DNA from: Adenophora triphylla var. japonica
Lineage: Eukaryota > Streptophyta > Magnoliopsida > Asterales > Campanulaceae
Length of the DNA: 64,000 nt
Direction: 5' to 3'
Assembly (NCBI GenBank): GCA_022495995.1
Contig: JAFEMH010002567.1
Span: 124,001-188,000 of the forward strand
Part shown: piece after piece, positions 1 through 10,797 of the stretch
Layout: the number at the start of each line of letters is the position of its first letter
Numbering within the stretch: position 1 is the stretch's first letter
Notes under the pieces: generated by a model
Database searches by the model: none
What the model was told of the DNA's origin: nothing
The model's input: the letters and a program-made list of their open reading frames with translations, nothing else
Position numbers and translations under genes: made by a program

Positions 1-601
1 TCTTCATTTTCATTCGTGTCATCTTCAAGCTCAACAAATGCAATATTAACATCATTTAAATGGACATTATCATCATCGACATGCACAAAATCATATATAT
101 TAATGGTTTCCTCTTGAAAGGAGGTCGGCATGGATTCCTCAATGAATTTAAAAGTTGACCGGGCTTTAATCTTACATACAGCCCACCAATCTACCTTGTC
201 TCATTTCAAACTTGGAAATGTGCAATAATAAACTTGCATAGCTTGGGTAGCGAGGCAAAAAGGTTCGTATCGATTTAATTTACTCTTGTGGTTTATCTCT
301 ACAAGATTATAGTGAGGATCGGCCTTTGTACCCGAAGACTTAGGCTTAAACCATTCACAATTGAACAAAATGACTTGCTTAAGTGGTAATCCTGGATATT
401 CAAGACGAACAACTTCTCCCAAATGCCCAGCGTAATCACTCTCATGTTCATCGTAGCTTTCACCTTTAACACAATGCCACTATTCATTGTAGCTCTATTT
501 GAACCATGATGAATGGTGTGGAACCTATATCCGTTCAATAAATAACCAGGATATGTGTCCACACGTCTGTACAGGCCTTTAGAAAGTTCCTTGATCCACA
601 T
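1..601 (-). pseudogene. CACTA transposase far C-terminus (DUF4216-like and acidic tail)
   Basis: The minus strand at 299-601 and 201-422 reads as overlapping fragments in two frames. They include a block with GNVEL-type spacing around YYCTFP and CEWFKP, the usual DUF4216 landmarks (FNCEWFKP). From about 200 down to 1 the frame goes on as an acidic stretch (DFVHVDDDNVHLNDVN). The part is cut by the window edge and has at least one frameshift. Confidence 0.75.
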
Positions 602-892
602 GTTCGTAATATTATTTGTTGGATCACTTGCCTATACAGATAAAAAAAGTTTTTTTTTTTCAAACTTATAGAAATTAAAATGTCTTAAATAAAATATGAG
701 ATAGATGAATGGATGAAAAATTTTACATATTTCTCAAACCACTCTGGAAATTCATTTTCCAATTTCTGACTAAGTCGAGCATTTGTAATGGCTGGTTCAC
801 TTCTCCTTACATGATCAGTGTATGCCCTTCAACCAATTACAATTACGGAAATTTTAGATGGCTACTAAAGATATATATGTAGGATGGGGTTG

Positions 893-1779
893 TTAAAAAA
901 GAGTAAATACGTACTCCATGTATGGAGAAACCTCGTCACAGTTCAATAAGACATATGCTCTTCCTGCTTTGTATTCCTGGTCAGTGAGAAATCGCTTTTT
1001 CTCCTTCCCAAAAGCTCGACCCGAATTTTTAAATATTGAAATCATATCTTCTGACTCATCTTCAACAAAGCATTCATCGACATTATGAGGCACATTTCTA
1101 ACTTTTGTTCTAACATGATCCTCGAAATAATATAAACAAAACATTGACGCCTCTTCCATCAAATATGCATTTGCAATGGAGCCCTCTACTCTTGCTTTAT
1201 TTTTCTCATTAAGTTTCAATTTGCGAAGGTACCTGCCAACAATATTGGAGAAGTATAAACAAGTTTTATTTGGAAATAGTCTAATAATAGCACACGTAAT
1301 TAATACCTTTCAAATGGATACATCCATCTGTATTGCACTGGACCGGCAATTCTTGCTTTGTAAGGCAAATGAACCGGTAAATGCTCCATTGAGTAAAAAA
1401 AACTTGGCGGGATTATGCGTTCAAGTTTACATAGGATAACAACTATATCTCTCTCGAGTCGTTCCATATCCGCATCTCCAACCACAGCTGCAGTCAAGTC
1501 TTTGAAAAACAAACTTAGTTCTGTAAGTGCCTTCCATACTTGTTATGGTAGGAGTTCACGAAATGCATTTGGAATCAACCTCTGCATAAACACATGACAA
1601 TCATGACTCTTCATACCAAACAACTTCAGCTTCTTCATATCAATACACCGACCCAAGTTTGATGCATAACCATCTTTGAATTTAAGTTTATTCACCCAAT
1701 CACACAAACACGCTTTAGACTGCTTATCCAACATGTAACATGCTTTTGGATACTTTCCAGTTGCATCATCACGCTTCAA
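893..1779 (-). pseudogene. CACTA transposase C-terminal part (DUF4218-like)
   Basis: Three frame-broken blocks continue the transposase: 1543-1779 (CIDMKKLKLFGMKSHDCHVF), 1300-1512 (LERDIVVILCKLERIIPPSF and the MEHLPVHLPYKARIAGPVQ block) and 893-1219 (KNKARVEGSIANAYLMEEA). These match the DUF4218 region that follows the Transposase_21 core in plant CACTA elements. Its exact role in the protein is not established. Confidence 0.85.
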
Positions 1780-1916
1780 CTCGGGTCTGCGACAATAATC
1801 ATTAGCTCCTCTCTAGATTTAGGAGTGTCCTTTATCTTTTATGGCACATTCATAACTGTGTTAACACATTTTTGAACACATTTTTTCTATATGCATAACA
1901 TCTAAATTGTGCCTAA

Positions 1917-2810
1917 TCAAATTAGAGCTCCATTATGGAAAGTCCCAAAATATGCTTCTTTTTTCCAACCACATGTTTTCAAAATTGATGTGTTAACAAC
2001 ATCTGCATTTGGCTTTGTCACCTTTTTTAAACCCAAATTTTCCAACTCACTAAGAAGTTTCGACCCTTCACGTACAGCAGGGGGATCTCTTGTAAATGTT
2101 TGTCCTTTTCTAAAGTTCACCTTATTTTTCCTATATACATGATTTTGTGGAAGGAACTTTCGATGGTTATCAAACCAAGATTGCTTCTTGCTGCACTTTA
2201 GCGTGAATGCATCAGTTTCTTCCATGCAATGCAGACAAGCTAACCTTGCGACTGTGCTCCATCCCGACAACATTGAATAAGCAAAAAAGTCACTTATTTT
2301 CCACATCAAAGCAACTCGCATTTGGAAATTTTTCTTCTTATAAATATCATAAGAACAAACACCTACCTCCCATAATTGCTTCAACTCTACAATAAGAGGC
2401 CGCAAGTAGACATCCAATCCATGCTTTGGGATATTTGGCCCTGGAACCAACACGGTTAAGAACATATATTCGTCTTTCATACACACACCGGGAGGCAAAT
2501 TATATGGTGTTATTATCACCCACCATGACGAAAATTGTTTCCTTGACTGACCAAATGGCTGAAATCCATCAGTGCACAATCCCAACCTGATATTTCTGCT
2601 TTCAGCGGCAAACTCCGAATGTATTCGGCTAAAATGTTTCCAAGCTGATGAATTTGAAGGGAGATGCATTACTCCTTCCTCAGATATGTGTTTGGCATGC
2701 CACCTCATCATTTTTTCTATAGCTTTCGATGCGTACAACCTTTGCACCCGAGGAGTCAATGGGAAGTAAAACATTTGCTTGTTCGCAATATTGGTCTTTT
2801 GGTGCTTCAT
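1917..2810 (-). pseudogene. Transposase_21 (TNP2) catalytic core
   Basis: An open stretch of about 297 residues. Family hallmarks in order: FPLTPRVQRLYAS, MRWHAKH, LGLCTDGFQPFG, PPGVCMKDEYMFLTVLVPGP, HGLDVYLRPLI and KQLWEVGVCSYD, then a Cys/His-containing stretch and the WFDNHRKFLP block. These are the most conserved parts of the Transposase_21 family. After the end of this frame at 1917 the minus strand goes on as RHNLDVMHIEK, another family hallmark, in a shifted frame. The core is nearly complete but cannot be made as one protein. Confidence 0.92.
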
Positions 2811-3573
2811 GTCCCCCCATGAGCTTTTTTAAACCGAGGATGATCACAAAATTTGCACGTTGTTAAACGTGAATCCTCACCCCAATAGATCATACAACCA
2901 TTATAGCAACAATCAATCTTCTCGACTGGTAACCCCATCCCGCGCATCAGCTTCTTACTTTCATAGAAGTTAGTGGGAAAAAAGTTATTTTCAGGAACAA
3001 TCTCCTTCACAATCTCGATCATCTGATAAAAACATTTTTTAGACATTCGGTTCTCAGACTTCAAACTCATCAGTCGAGCTATAAGAGATAATTCAGAGTG
3101 CTTCTTGCACCCGGGCCACAACTGTTTTTTAGAAGCTTCCAACATATCACATAACTTTTTAGCCTCAGGATTTGGTGGCTCCTCAACGTCGTCATCAACA
3201 CTAAAATTTGGGCCAGTTGCATCGAAAATCATAGTGGTGTACGCATCTGGTACATTTTCACGAACATGTGATGAACCATCGATCTCCATATTGCTGTTCT
3301 CAGCATGCGTTAGATTTCTTTCTCCTTGGGATGCCCAAATATAGTAATTGGGAACAAACCCATGTTTTATCAAGTGGAACTTCACCATTTCCACATCAAG
3401 AAATCTTTGGTTCTGACACTTAGCCAACTCGCATGGAAACTTAATTTTAGCACCATCCATCCATTCAGTTTGACTAGTAGCGTATTCAACAAACTTCTCA
3501 ACTCTATTAATAAAATTTTATGATAGAAAACCATTTTAGAGCGTTTATACATCCAACTACGATCTAAATTCAT
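2807..3573 (-). pseudogene. TNP2 N-terminal, transposase-associated domain
   Basis: The likely start is the ATG at 3573 (MNLDRSWMYKR), typical of the DRSWMY opening of plant TNP2 proteins. A single-base shift near 3500-3510 moves the frame; the following stretch then reads on to KIKFPCELAKCQNQRF and HLIKHGFVPNYYIW. That is the cysteine-containing transposase-associated domain, thought to be zinc-binding. It ends in the CKFCDHPRFKKA block, and the next block starts in another frame inside a G-rich run. Upstream of the ATG the sequence is AT-rich with no coding sign. Confidence 0.85.
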
Positions 3574-4531
3574 TTTCTGACTCCTAATAAAATAAAATTA
3601 AAAAACATCAACAACATAAATGCAAAATAAAGCTATTCCAAAATTAAAAAACATCAACAAAAGAAATGCAAATTCATTTTCCCCAAAATTTCGCACAAAA
3701 AATAGGGCATTCACTAGTAAAATTTTGCAGATAGAGAGAGAGAGAGGTACCAGATCTAGGGCTTCGACAGCAACCGGAAAATGCAGAGAGAGAGATAGAC
3801 CTGGATGGTGAAGACGAAGAATGGTGTCAAATTACCATATCTAGGGCTTCAAAATAGAAAAGGAGAAAAAGAGAAGACGAGAAAACGAGAAAAAGAGAAG
3901 ACGGCAAAAAGAGAAAGCTTATCGAAGGGAGAGAAGATGGCTGAAGATGGTTGGGCAGCGCAGCTTATCGGAGGGAGAAAGTGAGAAGAGAGAGGATGAG
4001 AAAGAGGAAGAGAAGAGTGAGGGAGAGACTGAGCGTGAGGAGAGAGTGATAGTGAGCGTGAGGAGAGATTCAGTGGTGAGGAGATAGAGGAAGGGTGTGG
4101 ACCATTGATTTTCAATGGTTAAGATTGCTTCTCTCATAATTTTTATTTTATTTACATAATATTAATAAATTAAATTATTTTTAATATCAATAAATTATTT
4201 TTTTTGTAAAAATATATGGTTTTTTTAATGAACAATTTTTTTAATAAAAAATGAAAGACTAAAATTTAAATATAATTTTTTAAATAAAATGTAAAATATA
4301 TCGTAGTGAAATGTCAGTTTAAAAAAAACAAGGGGGTCGAATGACCTCCTTGCCTAACATGTGGCCTCGCCACTGCTATATACCCTATACACCATATATT
4401 TACCTATACCCTATACAACACATACATATATCTTGTACCATGTACATATATATACTAAAACCCTAGCCATACACCATAGATGTATACCCAGACCATATAT
4501 TCAATACATCATAGATCCTAGTAATATAATC
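3574..4531. other. CACTA 5' flank, purine-rich then AT-rich, no gene
   Basis: About 950 bases upstream of the transposase start. 3730-4110 is rich in GA runs (repeated gagaga). 4140-4320 is over 80 percent A+T. 4360-4520 has many short TATA and CCCTA words. A short CACTA-like end (TAGTG at 4304-4308) was seen but has no other support. No coding signal was found on either strand. It is probably the 5' untranslated and subterminal part of the CACTA element. Confidence 0.5.
4520..4531. repeat. Candidate LINE target-site duplication, left copy
   Basis: AGTAATATAATC directly next to the LINE poly(A) tail (T run on the plus strand). It matches AGTAACATAATC at 27201-27212, next to the LINE 5' end, at 11 of 12 positions. 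That is the size expected of a LINE duplication. One mismatch and AT-richness leave some doubt. Confidence 0.55.
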
Positions 4532-4618
4532 TTTTTTTTTTTTTTTAACAAAAGGAGACGGTACTCCCTAGATTTTATTAAAAACGAAAGATAAAATTAC
4601 AAACATGGTGGGGGACAT
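4532..4618 (-). mobile_element. LINE 3' end with poly(A) tail
   Basis: On the minus strand this ends in a run of about 15 A (plus-strand T run at 4532-4546), preceded by a short 3' untranslated stretch. It continues on the far side of gypsy element A at 25246, because A inserted here: GACAT lies at 4614-4618 and again at 25241-25245. It is the tail of the LINE whose coding part is at 25364-27200. Confidence 0.8.
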
Positions 4619-6387
4619 TGTGAATTTGGTTCCCAAGATCGCGGATTTTTTGTGTTTGAACCGCTTTCTCGTATGAAGGGGTCACCGCTTCACATCGGTT
4701 TGGAAACATCCGATTTAAATTGAAAAACAGAGTCACCACGCCATTTTTATTTCCTCAAAACTTTGAAAAAAAGGAGTAGGGTCCGGAGGTTAAGTTACTC
4801 CTTGAGAAGAACGTTTGGCGTTCACCCAATAAGCCTTGCCGAAGCAAGTCTTCCAAGATCCAAATTTTCGTGCTTGCTTTGTGCTTTCGTGTGTGTGTAT
4901 GTTTTGAAAAGGGAGGGAATGTGTCAAGTCGTCTTCCGGACATATAAACCATAAGTTGGTTATCGCTCGGGATTCCTTGGATTTTGATGTGTTCGGGACT
5001 TTGATCCCGTGCTCATCTTGGACTCATGATCATCATTAAATGACCTTGGGTCATATGTGATCAAGATAGGGACACCTTTTTTTATAGTCCAAAGACGAGA
5101 CTCTTTAGAAAGGAAGGACCTTTGCCCATCAATCCTACATCTTGAGACGATTTGAGCTTAGTCGGGACATTTGTGCTCGTCTCAAGTGATGATCGGAGAT
5201 GTAGGGGCTTAGGTTAGTCCATTTCTAAAGGGACTTCGACTATGGCATCTTTAGGTGGAGGAAACGATGTAAAGATGAGACCTTTACACCATTATGCCCC
5301 ATGAGATGCTTCAAGTACCAAAAGGGACTATGGGGAGGGGTATAAAGATTGGATCTTTATACTCATCCTATTCCTTTTTGTGCCTTAAGAAGGTCACTAG
5401 GCAATCCTTTGAAAGTGATCCAACCATGAGGGACATGGGGGAATGCATTTTGAAAGTAAAGATGGCATTTTTATGCAAACAAGTGTAAGGAACACTATGA
5501 AAGCTAAGACTAGGAATGTAAAGGGAGGACCTTTAAGGCTTTCCTATGTCCTTTAAGAACCTTTTAGGTGGACAATCCTTGGAAGCAAGGTCAATGGGAA
5601 GGGGAAATGATATAATGATAACAAAGATGACATTTTTAATGTAAAGATGACATTTTTATATAGTAAAGATGACATTTTTCACATCATCATGTGAGGGATC
5701 CACCATAGAACAAGTCATTTGGGGTCTTATTGTTCATCCTTGGGATGGATTCTCCATGAATTCTATGTGATAGGGAAAAAGGGGATATGATGATCTACAT
5801 GGTAAAGATATGATCTTTATGACAATAAATCACATATAATAGCAATAAATGGTAATATGGAAAGCAAATAATCAAGATGACAAGATAACAAGTAGATTTC
5901 AAAGAGAAAAGGAGGAGAGGTTACCAATGGTGGTGTTCCACTATCTCCCTTGAAGCTTTCCTAAGGAAGGAATGACTTTGGAGGGATTTTGGAGAGGAGG
6001 GAGGTAATTTTGAGTGAGTTTTGGTCTCTGAAATTTCATGGTCTCAGTTGGGCAGAGTAACAGTGCTCAAAATTGTATATCAAAATGAATAGAGGAGGCC
6101 TCTATTTATAGGCAGTTTTGTGCTTCCTAATGAAGCCGTGCGGCATTAACCCTTGGCAAATGAAGCCGTGCGGTCTTATCCTTTAATGACTCAGCCTATT
6201 TCTAGAACCATGCAAGGTGGCATTCTAGAAGGTCTTTCTAGCGAGGGACTATGTTTTAATTCCTAACAAGTCCTTCACCCCTCGAAAGGTTTGGGAAAGT
6301 TCCAGAATTGTCCCTGAACTTTAGGAAAGTTTGGGAAATTGCCGGGAAACTTAACCGGAAGGCATGAGCCAGATTTGGGTACTTACA
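4619..6387 (-). repeat. Element A 3' LTR (left)
   Basis: 1769 bases from TGTGAATTTGG to GGGTACTTACA, the reverse of TGTAAGTACCC...CACA. It is closely similar to 15470-16823 plus 24822-25240, and in reverse to 39816-41596 and 37410-37800. On the minus strand the promoter has a TATA box (CCTATAAATAGAGG, 6101-6114) with two near-palindromes GCCGTGCGGC/T at 6135-6144 and 6165-6174 just upstream of it. Short ORFs inside are not genes. Confidence 0.93.
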
Positions 6388-6400
6388 AAAGCCCCTCGGC
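6388..6400 (-). promoter_or_regulatory. Element A polypurine tract
   Basis: On the minus strand a purine-rich GAGGGGCTTT lies directly against the LTR start TGTAAGTACC. This is the normal place of the plus-strand primer. The same CCGAGGGGCT sequence adjoins the LTRs of elements C (59485-59497), D (34182) and E (31990). Confidence 0.8.
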
Positions 6401-6492
6401 AACGTCACTTGCAGGGCGAGTGGGGTTGTCGATAAAAAAAGGATCCAATCCAGAGAACTGCCGAGACGGATTGGGTGACCAAGGTGGTCGAG

Positions 6493-6553
6493 TGGATGAA
6501 CCTTTGGAAGGCTACCTATGTATCCCGGGGGAATCAAGCCATGATCATAGTTC
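6493..6553 (-). ncRNA. Junction-pseudoknot RNA motif, A distal copy 1
   Basis: Minus-strand copy of the recurrent ACGUAGG motif. It starts GAACTATG, has TGGCTTGATT, a CC/GG hairpin, then ATACATAGG. Its 5' CTATG pairs with CATAG here, where most copies have CTACG with CGTAG. This is a double change that keeps the pairing. The closing helix is weak (TGG/CCA). It is the first of four copies near the PPT of A. Confidence 0.6.
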
Positions 6554-6595
6554 AAAAAAGATTCGCTGGGGAATGGGGTGTCATATGTGACGAAT

Positions 6596-6655
6596 TGGCT
6601 GAAATTAAAGTAGGCTACCTACGTATCCCGGAGGAATCAAGCCAGGCCGTAGTTC
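6596..6655 (-). ncRNA. Junction-pseudoknot RNA motif, A distal copy 2
   Basis: Minus strand: GAACTACG, then TGGCT TGA, hairpin ATTCC/GGGAT, ATACGTAGG, and closing AGCCA. Helix P1 is TGGCT/AGCCA. Helix P3 is weak here. It lies inside a roughly 258-base unit that is repeated directly at 6826-7088. Confidence 0.65.
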
Positions 6656-6850
6656 GGGAATCCACTGGGGAATGGCGAAGAGAAATTGGTCCCTTGCTAG
6701 GAAGATGGAAAGAAAGTGACATAGGAGGTCAAATGGCTGATCCTACTGGGGATATGCCAGATGAAGGGAGTGACCAGTGTGATCTGGACCTTTATGAAAG
6801 GCTACTTCACCACTGAGGAGTGATGGAATGGGGTGTCATATGTGACGAAT

Positions 6851-6910
6851 TGGCTGAACCAGAAGTAGGCTACCTACGTATCCCAGAGGAATCAAGCCAG
6901 GCCGTAGTTC
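6851..6910 (-). ncRNA. Junction-pseudoknot RNA motif, A distal copy 3
   Basis: Minus strand: GAACTACG, P1 TGGCT/AGCCA, TGA linker, P2 hairpin, ATACGTAGG, short P3 (CC/GG), GGTTC. This is the sister of the copy at 6596-6655 through the 258-base duplication. Confidence 0.65.
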
Positions 6911-7115
6911 GGGAATCCACTGGGGAATGGCGTAGAGAAATTGTTCCCTTACTACGAAGATGGAAAGAAAGTGACATAGGAGGTCAATTGGATGATCCTA
7001 TTGGGGATATGCCAGATGAAGGGAGTGACCAGTGTGGTCGAATGTCTGGACCTTTATGAAAGGCTACTTCACCACTGAGGAGTGATGGAGGAAAAGGGTG
7101 ACCAATGCAGTCAGA

Positions 7116-7179
7116 TGGCTGGACCTTTTATGAAAGGCTACCTACGTATCCCGGAGGAATCAAGCCTTGGTCGTAGTTC
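7116..7179 (-). ncRNA. Junction-pseudoknot RNA motif, A distal copy 4
   Basis: Minus strand: GAACTACG, GGCT TGA, P2 ATTCC/GGGAT, ATACGTAGG, P3 CCTTT-CATA-AAAGG, GGTCC, AGCC. All three helices and the CTACG/CGTAG pseudoknot can form. Confidence 0.7.
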
Positions 7180-7249
7180 AAGTCTCACTAGATAGTTAGG
7201 AACATGTCTAGGATCCTTGAGGTTTTGACGATTCATGGAGGAGTCACCT

Positions 7250-7312
7250 GATTTGACAATTAATGGAGGTTGTCACCTGATTGACAATTAATGGAGGTTG
7301 TCACCTGAAGAA
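7250..7312. repeat. Short tandem repeat with TGACAA/TTGTCA arms
   Basis: A unit of about 30 bases (tgacaattaatggaggttgtcacc) is present twice, with a degenerate third copy before it. Each unit has six-base inverted arms TGACAA and TTGTCA around a ten-base loop. Confidence 0.7.
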
Positions 7313-7317
7313 ACTAA

Positions 7318-7735
7318 AGCTTACGTCGCTATCGAGGAGATAGAGATAGCTTAAAGTTGGGAAAACTGAAGCGTACTTCACTATCTAGGAGATAGAGGTA
7401 GCTAAATTTGGGAAACTTAAGCGTACTTCACTATCTAGGAGATAGAGGTAGCTAAAGTTTGGAAAACTAAAGCGTACTTCACTATCTAGGAGATAGAGAT
7501 AGCTAAAGTTTGGAAAACTTAAGCGTACTTCACTATCTAGGAGATAGAGGTAGCTAAAGTTTGGAAAACTTAAGCGTACTTCACTATCTAGGAGATAGAG
7601 GTAGCTAAAGTTGAAAAACTAAAGCGTACTTCACTATCTGTTTCGAATTAGAGATAGAGGTAGCTGAAGTTCGGAAAAACTTAAGCGTACTTCACTATCT
7701 CTTTCGAATTAGAGATAGAGGTAGCTAAATTTGAA
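7318..7735. repeat. Tandem array, about 51-base period, 8 copies (CTATCT hairpin)
   Basis: The word gcgtacttcactatct recurs at 7371, 7421, 7472, 7523, 7574, 7624 and 7685, with a diverged first unit at 7318. Each unit holds CTATCT-AGG-AGATAG, a six-base-pair hairpin with a three-base loop. The last two units have a longer loop (about ten extra bases) but the same stem. Confidence 0.92.
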
Positions 7736-7885
7736 TCATGACAATTAGGAGGCTGTCTCCTTATTTGATTTAATTCTAACAGAGATAACGAAGATTTTGG
7801 GATAAATTTATACGATTTGGGAAATTTATACGGTCTTTCAGATCAGGTAATTTAAAGCCTTTCGGGCTACGGATAATGGTTTGGG

Positions 7886-8420
7886 AAAAATGTTATTCCA
7901 TTTGGAGACAACGGGAAATTTCCCGGAGGAGACGTTATCCCATTTGGCGATAACGAAGATTTTTGGTAAGAGACGTTATCCCATTTGGCGATAACGGAGA
8001 TTTCTTGGAGGAGACGTTATCCCATTTGGCGATAACGGAGATTTCTGGTAAGAGACGTTATCCATTTGGCGATAACGGAGATTTCCCGGAGGAGACGTTA
8101 TCCCATTTGGCGATAACGGAAGGATTTCCCAGAGGAGACGTTATCCCATTTGGCGATAACAGAGGATTTCCCGGAGGAGACGTTATCCCATTAGGCGACA
8201 ACAGAGGGTTTCCTGGGGAGATGTTATCCCATTTGGCGATAACGGAAGATTTCCCGAAGGAGACGTTATCCCATTAGGCGATAACGGAGGGTTTCCTGGA
8301 GGAGACGTTATCCCATTTGGCGATAACGGAAGGTTTTTAAGAGACAACGTTATATCCATTTGGATATAACGGGAAATCTTGGGAGAAAGCATTATTCCAT
8401 TTGGAGATAACGGGAAAATT
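7886..8420. repeat. Tandem array, about 42-base period, 13 copies (CGTTATC hairpin)
   Basis: Cores CGTTATC...GATAACG begin at about 7933, 7974, 8015, 8056, 8096, 8139, 8181, 8222, 8264, 8306 and 8348, with diverged copies at both ends. Stem CGTTATC/GATAACG closes a CCATTTGG core with loop ATTT. In the 8348 copy the stem changes to CGTTATATCC/GGATATAACG and stays fully paired. The array is open in one plus-strand frame only because of its repeat structure. It lies in the 3' region of element A. Confidence 0.92.
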
Positions 8421-8429
8421 TTGGGCAAA

Positions 8430-10140
8430 AGTATTTCCTACTGAGGTTATTTCTTTTTTGTGCATGTCACATGAGCCACGGGCTGACTCTTTTGCGGGAA
8501 GGCAATGTGAGGGATTTGATGTATGTAAGGAGGTGTTTGGTTGCATGTTTTTGAATGTATGTGTTTGGATGTATGTGTTTGGGAACTGTTTGAGACAGGT
8601 TTCGAGCAGGTGGGGTCGTATCCCTTGGGTGCGGAATGAGCTGCTGCTGTTGCTGAAATTTGGCTAATGCTGCCAAAAGGTATCATGTGGACCAAAATTC
8701 CCTCTTGGGCTGAGATCGGGTTTAAACCTCGGGTCTTGATTAAAGTCCCTTTCTCAAACTCTGGCGCTTGAAGCTTGATGCTGACAGGCTTTTAGAACCA
8801 AAGACTAAAGAAAATGTCAAAGTGACCAAACCTCTCTTCTGAGGATGGATGTGACTTATCGAAGCCCCGATCTGAGGGAAAAATTTTGCAAAGCCCCAGG
8901 TTCTATTAAAGCGAGGAAAGATCCTTTCATTGGCAAAGCCCCGGCTTGAAGAGATGACTTGGTAGAGCTTCGATTGATGGTCTGATCCAAGATAATGGCG
9001 AAACACCAAACTGATTGGTCATCAAAAGAGAGATTCGTGTTTGAAACAACCTTATAGAACCTGTGAGCGAAACTTTTCCAAAAGACTTACGAAGCCCCTG
9101 ACTTGACAAAGTATCATGGGGAAGGCCTGAATGAATTGGTTATGAAACCAAACTGGTTGGTCAAGCATGACAGATCCTAAAAGGCATTTAATGCAGCCCC
9201 AATCCGTTGAAGCATTACGAAGTGTGAAATCCATCATGGATTCCCAAAAGAGATTCTGATTCTGGTTGGTGCCAAGGTGGCTTGTAGACTCAACTTTCGA
9301 TGATTAAGCCTTGATCCTAACACTAAATAATTTGCTCATGGTAGGCTTTCAACAAACAAACCTTCCCTTTGCTTGGTAAAGCCCCGGTTGGATTAACTGA
9401 GTAGGCGAAGCCTTAGATTTTGAAGAGGTGATTTGGTGAAGCCCCAATCTTATGACCTAGCAAAAGTCCCAATCTGATTGGTACTACAAAAGTGATCCTG
9501 AGGTTGATTTGACCAAGACTGAATCCATTTTGTGACATAGTGAGGAACCCGATACGGACCCAAAAGTGACTAAAGAAGCCCCAGTCTAAAGAAATGGCTT
9601 GGCGAAGCCCCAACCTTGAAAAGTTTCAAGGCAGCCCTAATGCGAATCGTAGTAGAAGAGGAGAACCTATCCTCTTTTTTTTTTATTTTCTTTATTCAAT
9701 CAGTCAACCGTAAGAAGATGTGAAAGAGAAGAATTTTAGAAATTTATACATGCAGGGCATATTTTTTGAAAGGTGGAAATAGATTCCAATTTTGTGTTAT
9801 TTGATGGCCTCATTTGACGTAGGCACAAAAACTCGCTTTGGGTTTGACTCTTTTGAGAGATTATAAGTGTAGAAAGGTTTGTAAAAGTGTATGGAAGCCC
9901 TTGCTGACAGAAAATTAGTGTTTAGCACTATTTTTCCTAAGATGTAGAAAAAGAAGACTTGTTAAGACATCTGAAAACTTGTTTTATTTACAATGATCAC
10001 AAGATTGCTTAAAACCCTTTATTAATGTTCGGGTTATTCAACCATAAATCTCGATATGAACAAACATTTTGATTAATCATGAGGAGAAAGTCAACCAATG
10101 TCGCGGATCAAGGTTGGCTATGTGTGAAAGAAAGGTCTGT
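8430..10140. other. Element A 3' region, diverged repeats rich in AAGCCCC
   Basis: No gene was found. From about 8820 to 9640 the word (cg)aagcccc recurs roughly ten times at irregular spacing among sequence such as gaagccccgatctg and aagccccggttgg. It looks like an old, diverged tandem array. 9640-10140 is AT-rich single-copy-looking sequence with no coding sign. Confidence 0.6.
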
Positions 10141-10150
10141 GAATAGGGAG

Positions 10151-10445
10151 GTCATTGATGAGACCGGGTTTTCTGGGATTTGACTGTGTTTAAGGGAGAG
10201 GCCATTGATGAGACCGGATTTTCTGGAATTTGAATATGCTTATGGGAGAGGCCATTGATGAGACCAAATTTTCTGGAATTTGAATATGTTTATGAGAAAG
10301 GCCATTGATGAGACCAAATTTTCTGGAATTTGAATATGCTTATGGGAGAGGCCATTGATGAGACCGAATTTTCTGGAATTTGAATATGTTTATGAGAAAG
10401 TCCATTGATGAGACCGAATTTTCTGGAATTTGAATATGCTTATGA
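10151..10445. repeat. Tandem array, exact 50-base period, 6 copies
   Basis: gYcattgatgagacc begins at 10151, 10201, 10251, 10301, 10351 and 10401. Units are nearly identical (ttctggaatttgaatatg...). The array abuts the proximal ACGUAGG motif of element A at 10443. Confidence 0.95.
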
Positions 10446-10506
10446 CCAGACCATTTCTGGTTGCCTACGTTCCCCTCATTGTGAGGAGCTCAGGTCTTCA
10501 TAGTTC
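10443..10506 (-). ncRNA. Junction-pseudoknot RNA motif, A proximal copy
   Basis: Minus strand: GAACTATGA, P1 GACC/GGTC, TGA, P2 CTCCTCA-CAA-TGAGGGG (seven pairs, one wobble), AACGTAGG, P3 CCA-GAAA-TGG. CTATG/CGTAG still pairs with one U-G. The position relative to the gag remnant matches the proximal copies in B (62309) and C (54687). Confidence 0.72.
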
Positions 10507-10797
10507 GGCTTCGGCTGAACTGTGTTTGGATTTGGGAAATGGGATTTGTGGTTCCTTTAGTGGAAAGGTTCGGATGAGAAGGTTGGATGATGAGGCATGG
10601 ACCTCGGGATGATTCCTTGACCGAGTCATTTTTGGACGACTGCTTCAATTGCTTCTTGATTTTTATCTTTCATTGGGACAGAAAGAATTTGCATATACCT
10701 AAAGGCTTACGAAATGTTTCTGACTTTGCTTTGACCGATCCATTGTTTCATTCTTTGAGCTTTGACCTCTCTCTCTTTTTTTTTCTTTTTTTTATAT
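10507..10797. other. Element A spacer after the proximal motif
   Basis: Unique-looking sequence with a pyrimidine-rich tail (10767-10793). No reading frame resembles a known family, and no repeat was seen. Confidence 0.4.

Larger units (their letters stand above)
1..3573 (-). pseudogene. CACTA (En/Spm) TNP2-type transposase, decayed
   Basis: Read on the minus strand from about 3573, the blocks follow the usual order of a plant CACTA TNP2 protein: an N-terminal transposase-associated region, the Transposase_21 core, a DUF4218-like part and a DUF4216-like part. A very acidic tail (many D, E and N residues) runs off the left edge at position 1. CACTA transposases bind the terminal and subterminal repeats and cut and paste the element. 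The frame is broken several times: a shift near 3500, another in a G run near 2815, stops between about 1790 and 1900, and further breaks near 1530, 1290 and 890-600. It is a dead copy. The family call rests on several motif blocks in the right order. The element's 3' end lies outside the window. Confidence 0.9.
6571..7088. repeat. Two direct copies of a roughly 258-base unit near the PPT
   Basis: The unit from aatggggtgtcatatg to gaggagtgatgg occurs at about 6571-6830 and 6826-7088 with few differences. Partial copies lie on each side. Each unit carries one copy of the ACGUAGG motif on the minus strand, so this part of element A has multiplied the motif. Confidence 0.85.

Noticed and set aside
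3849..4137. Ser/Leu/Pro-rich minus-strand ORFs
   Set aside because: Low-complexity GA-rich DNA read backwards; no motif.
4304..4308. CACTA terminus (TAGTG) close to the transposase
   Set aside because: Only five bases match, no CAAGAAAA extension and no subterminal repeats inside. The end at 29310-29314 is far better.
4755..4954. Short ORFs on both strands near the LTR starts (repeated at 15578-15805 and 41190-41455)
   Set aside because: They are LTR sequence shared by A and B; recurrence follows from the repeat.
7963..8277. Plus-strand repeat ORF over the CGTTATC array
   Set aside because: Frame changes between units and the content is explained by the hairpin array.
7886..8420. CRISPR-like regular repeats
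   Set aside because: Plant DNA, spacers are themselves similar, no cas genes; it is an ordinary minisatellite with inverted arms.
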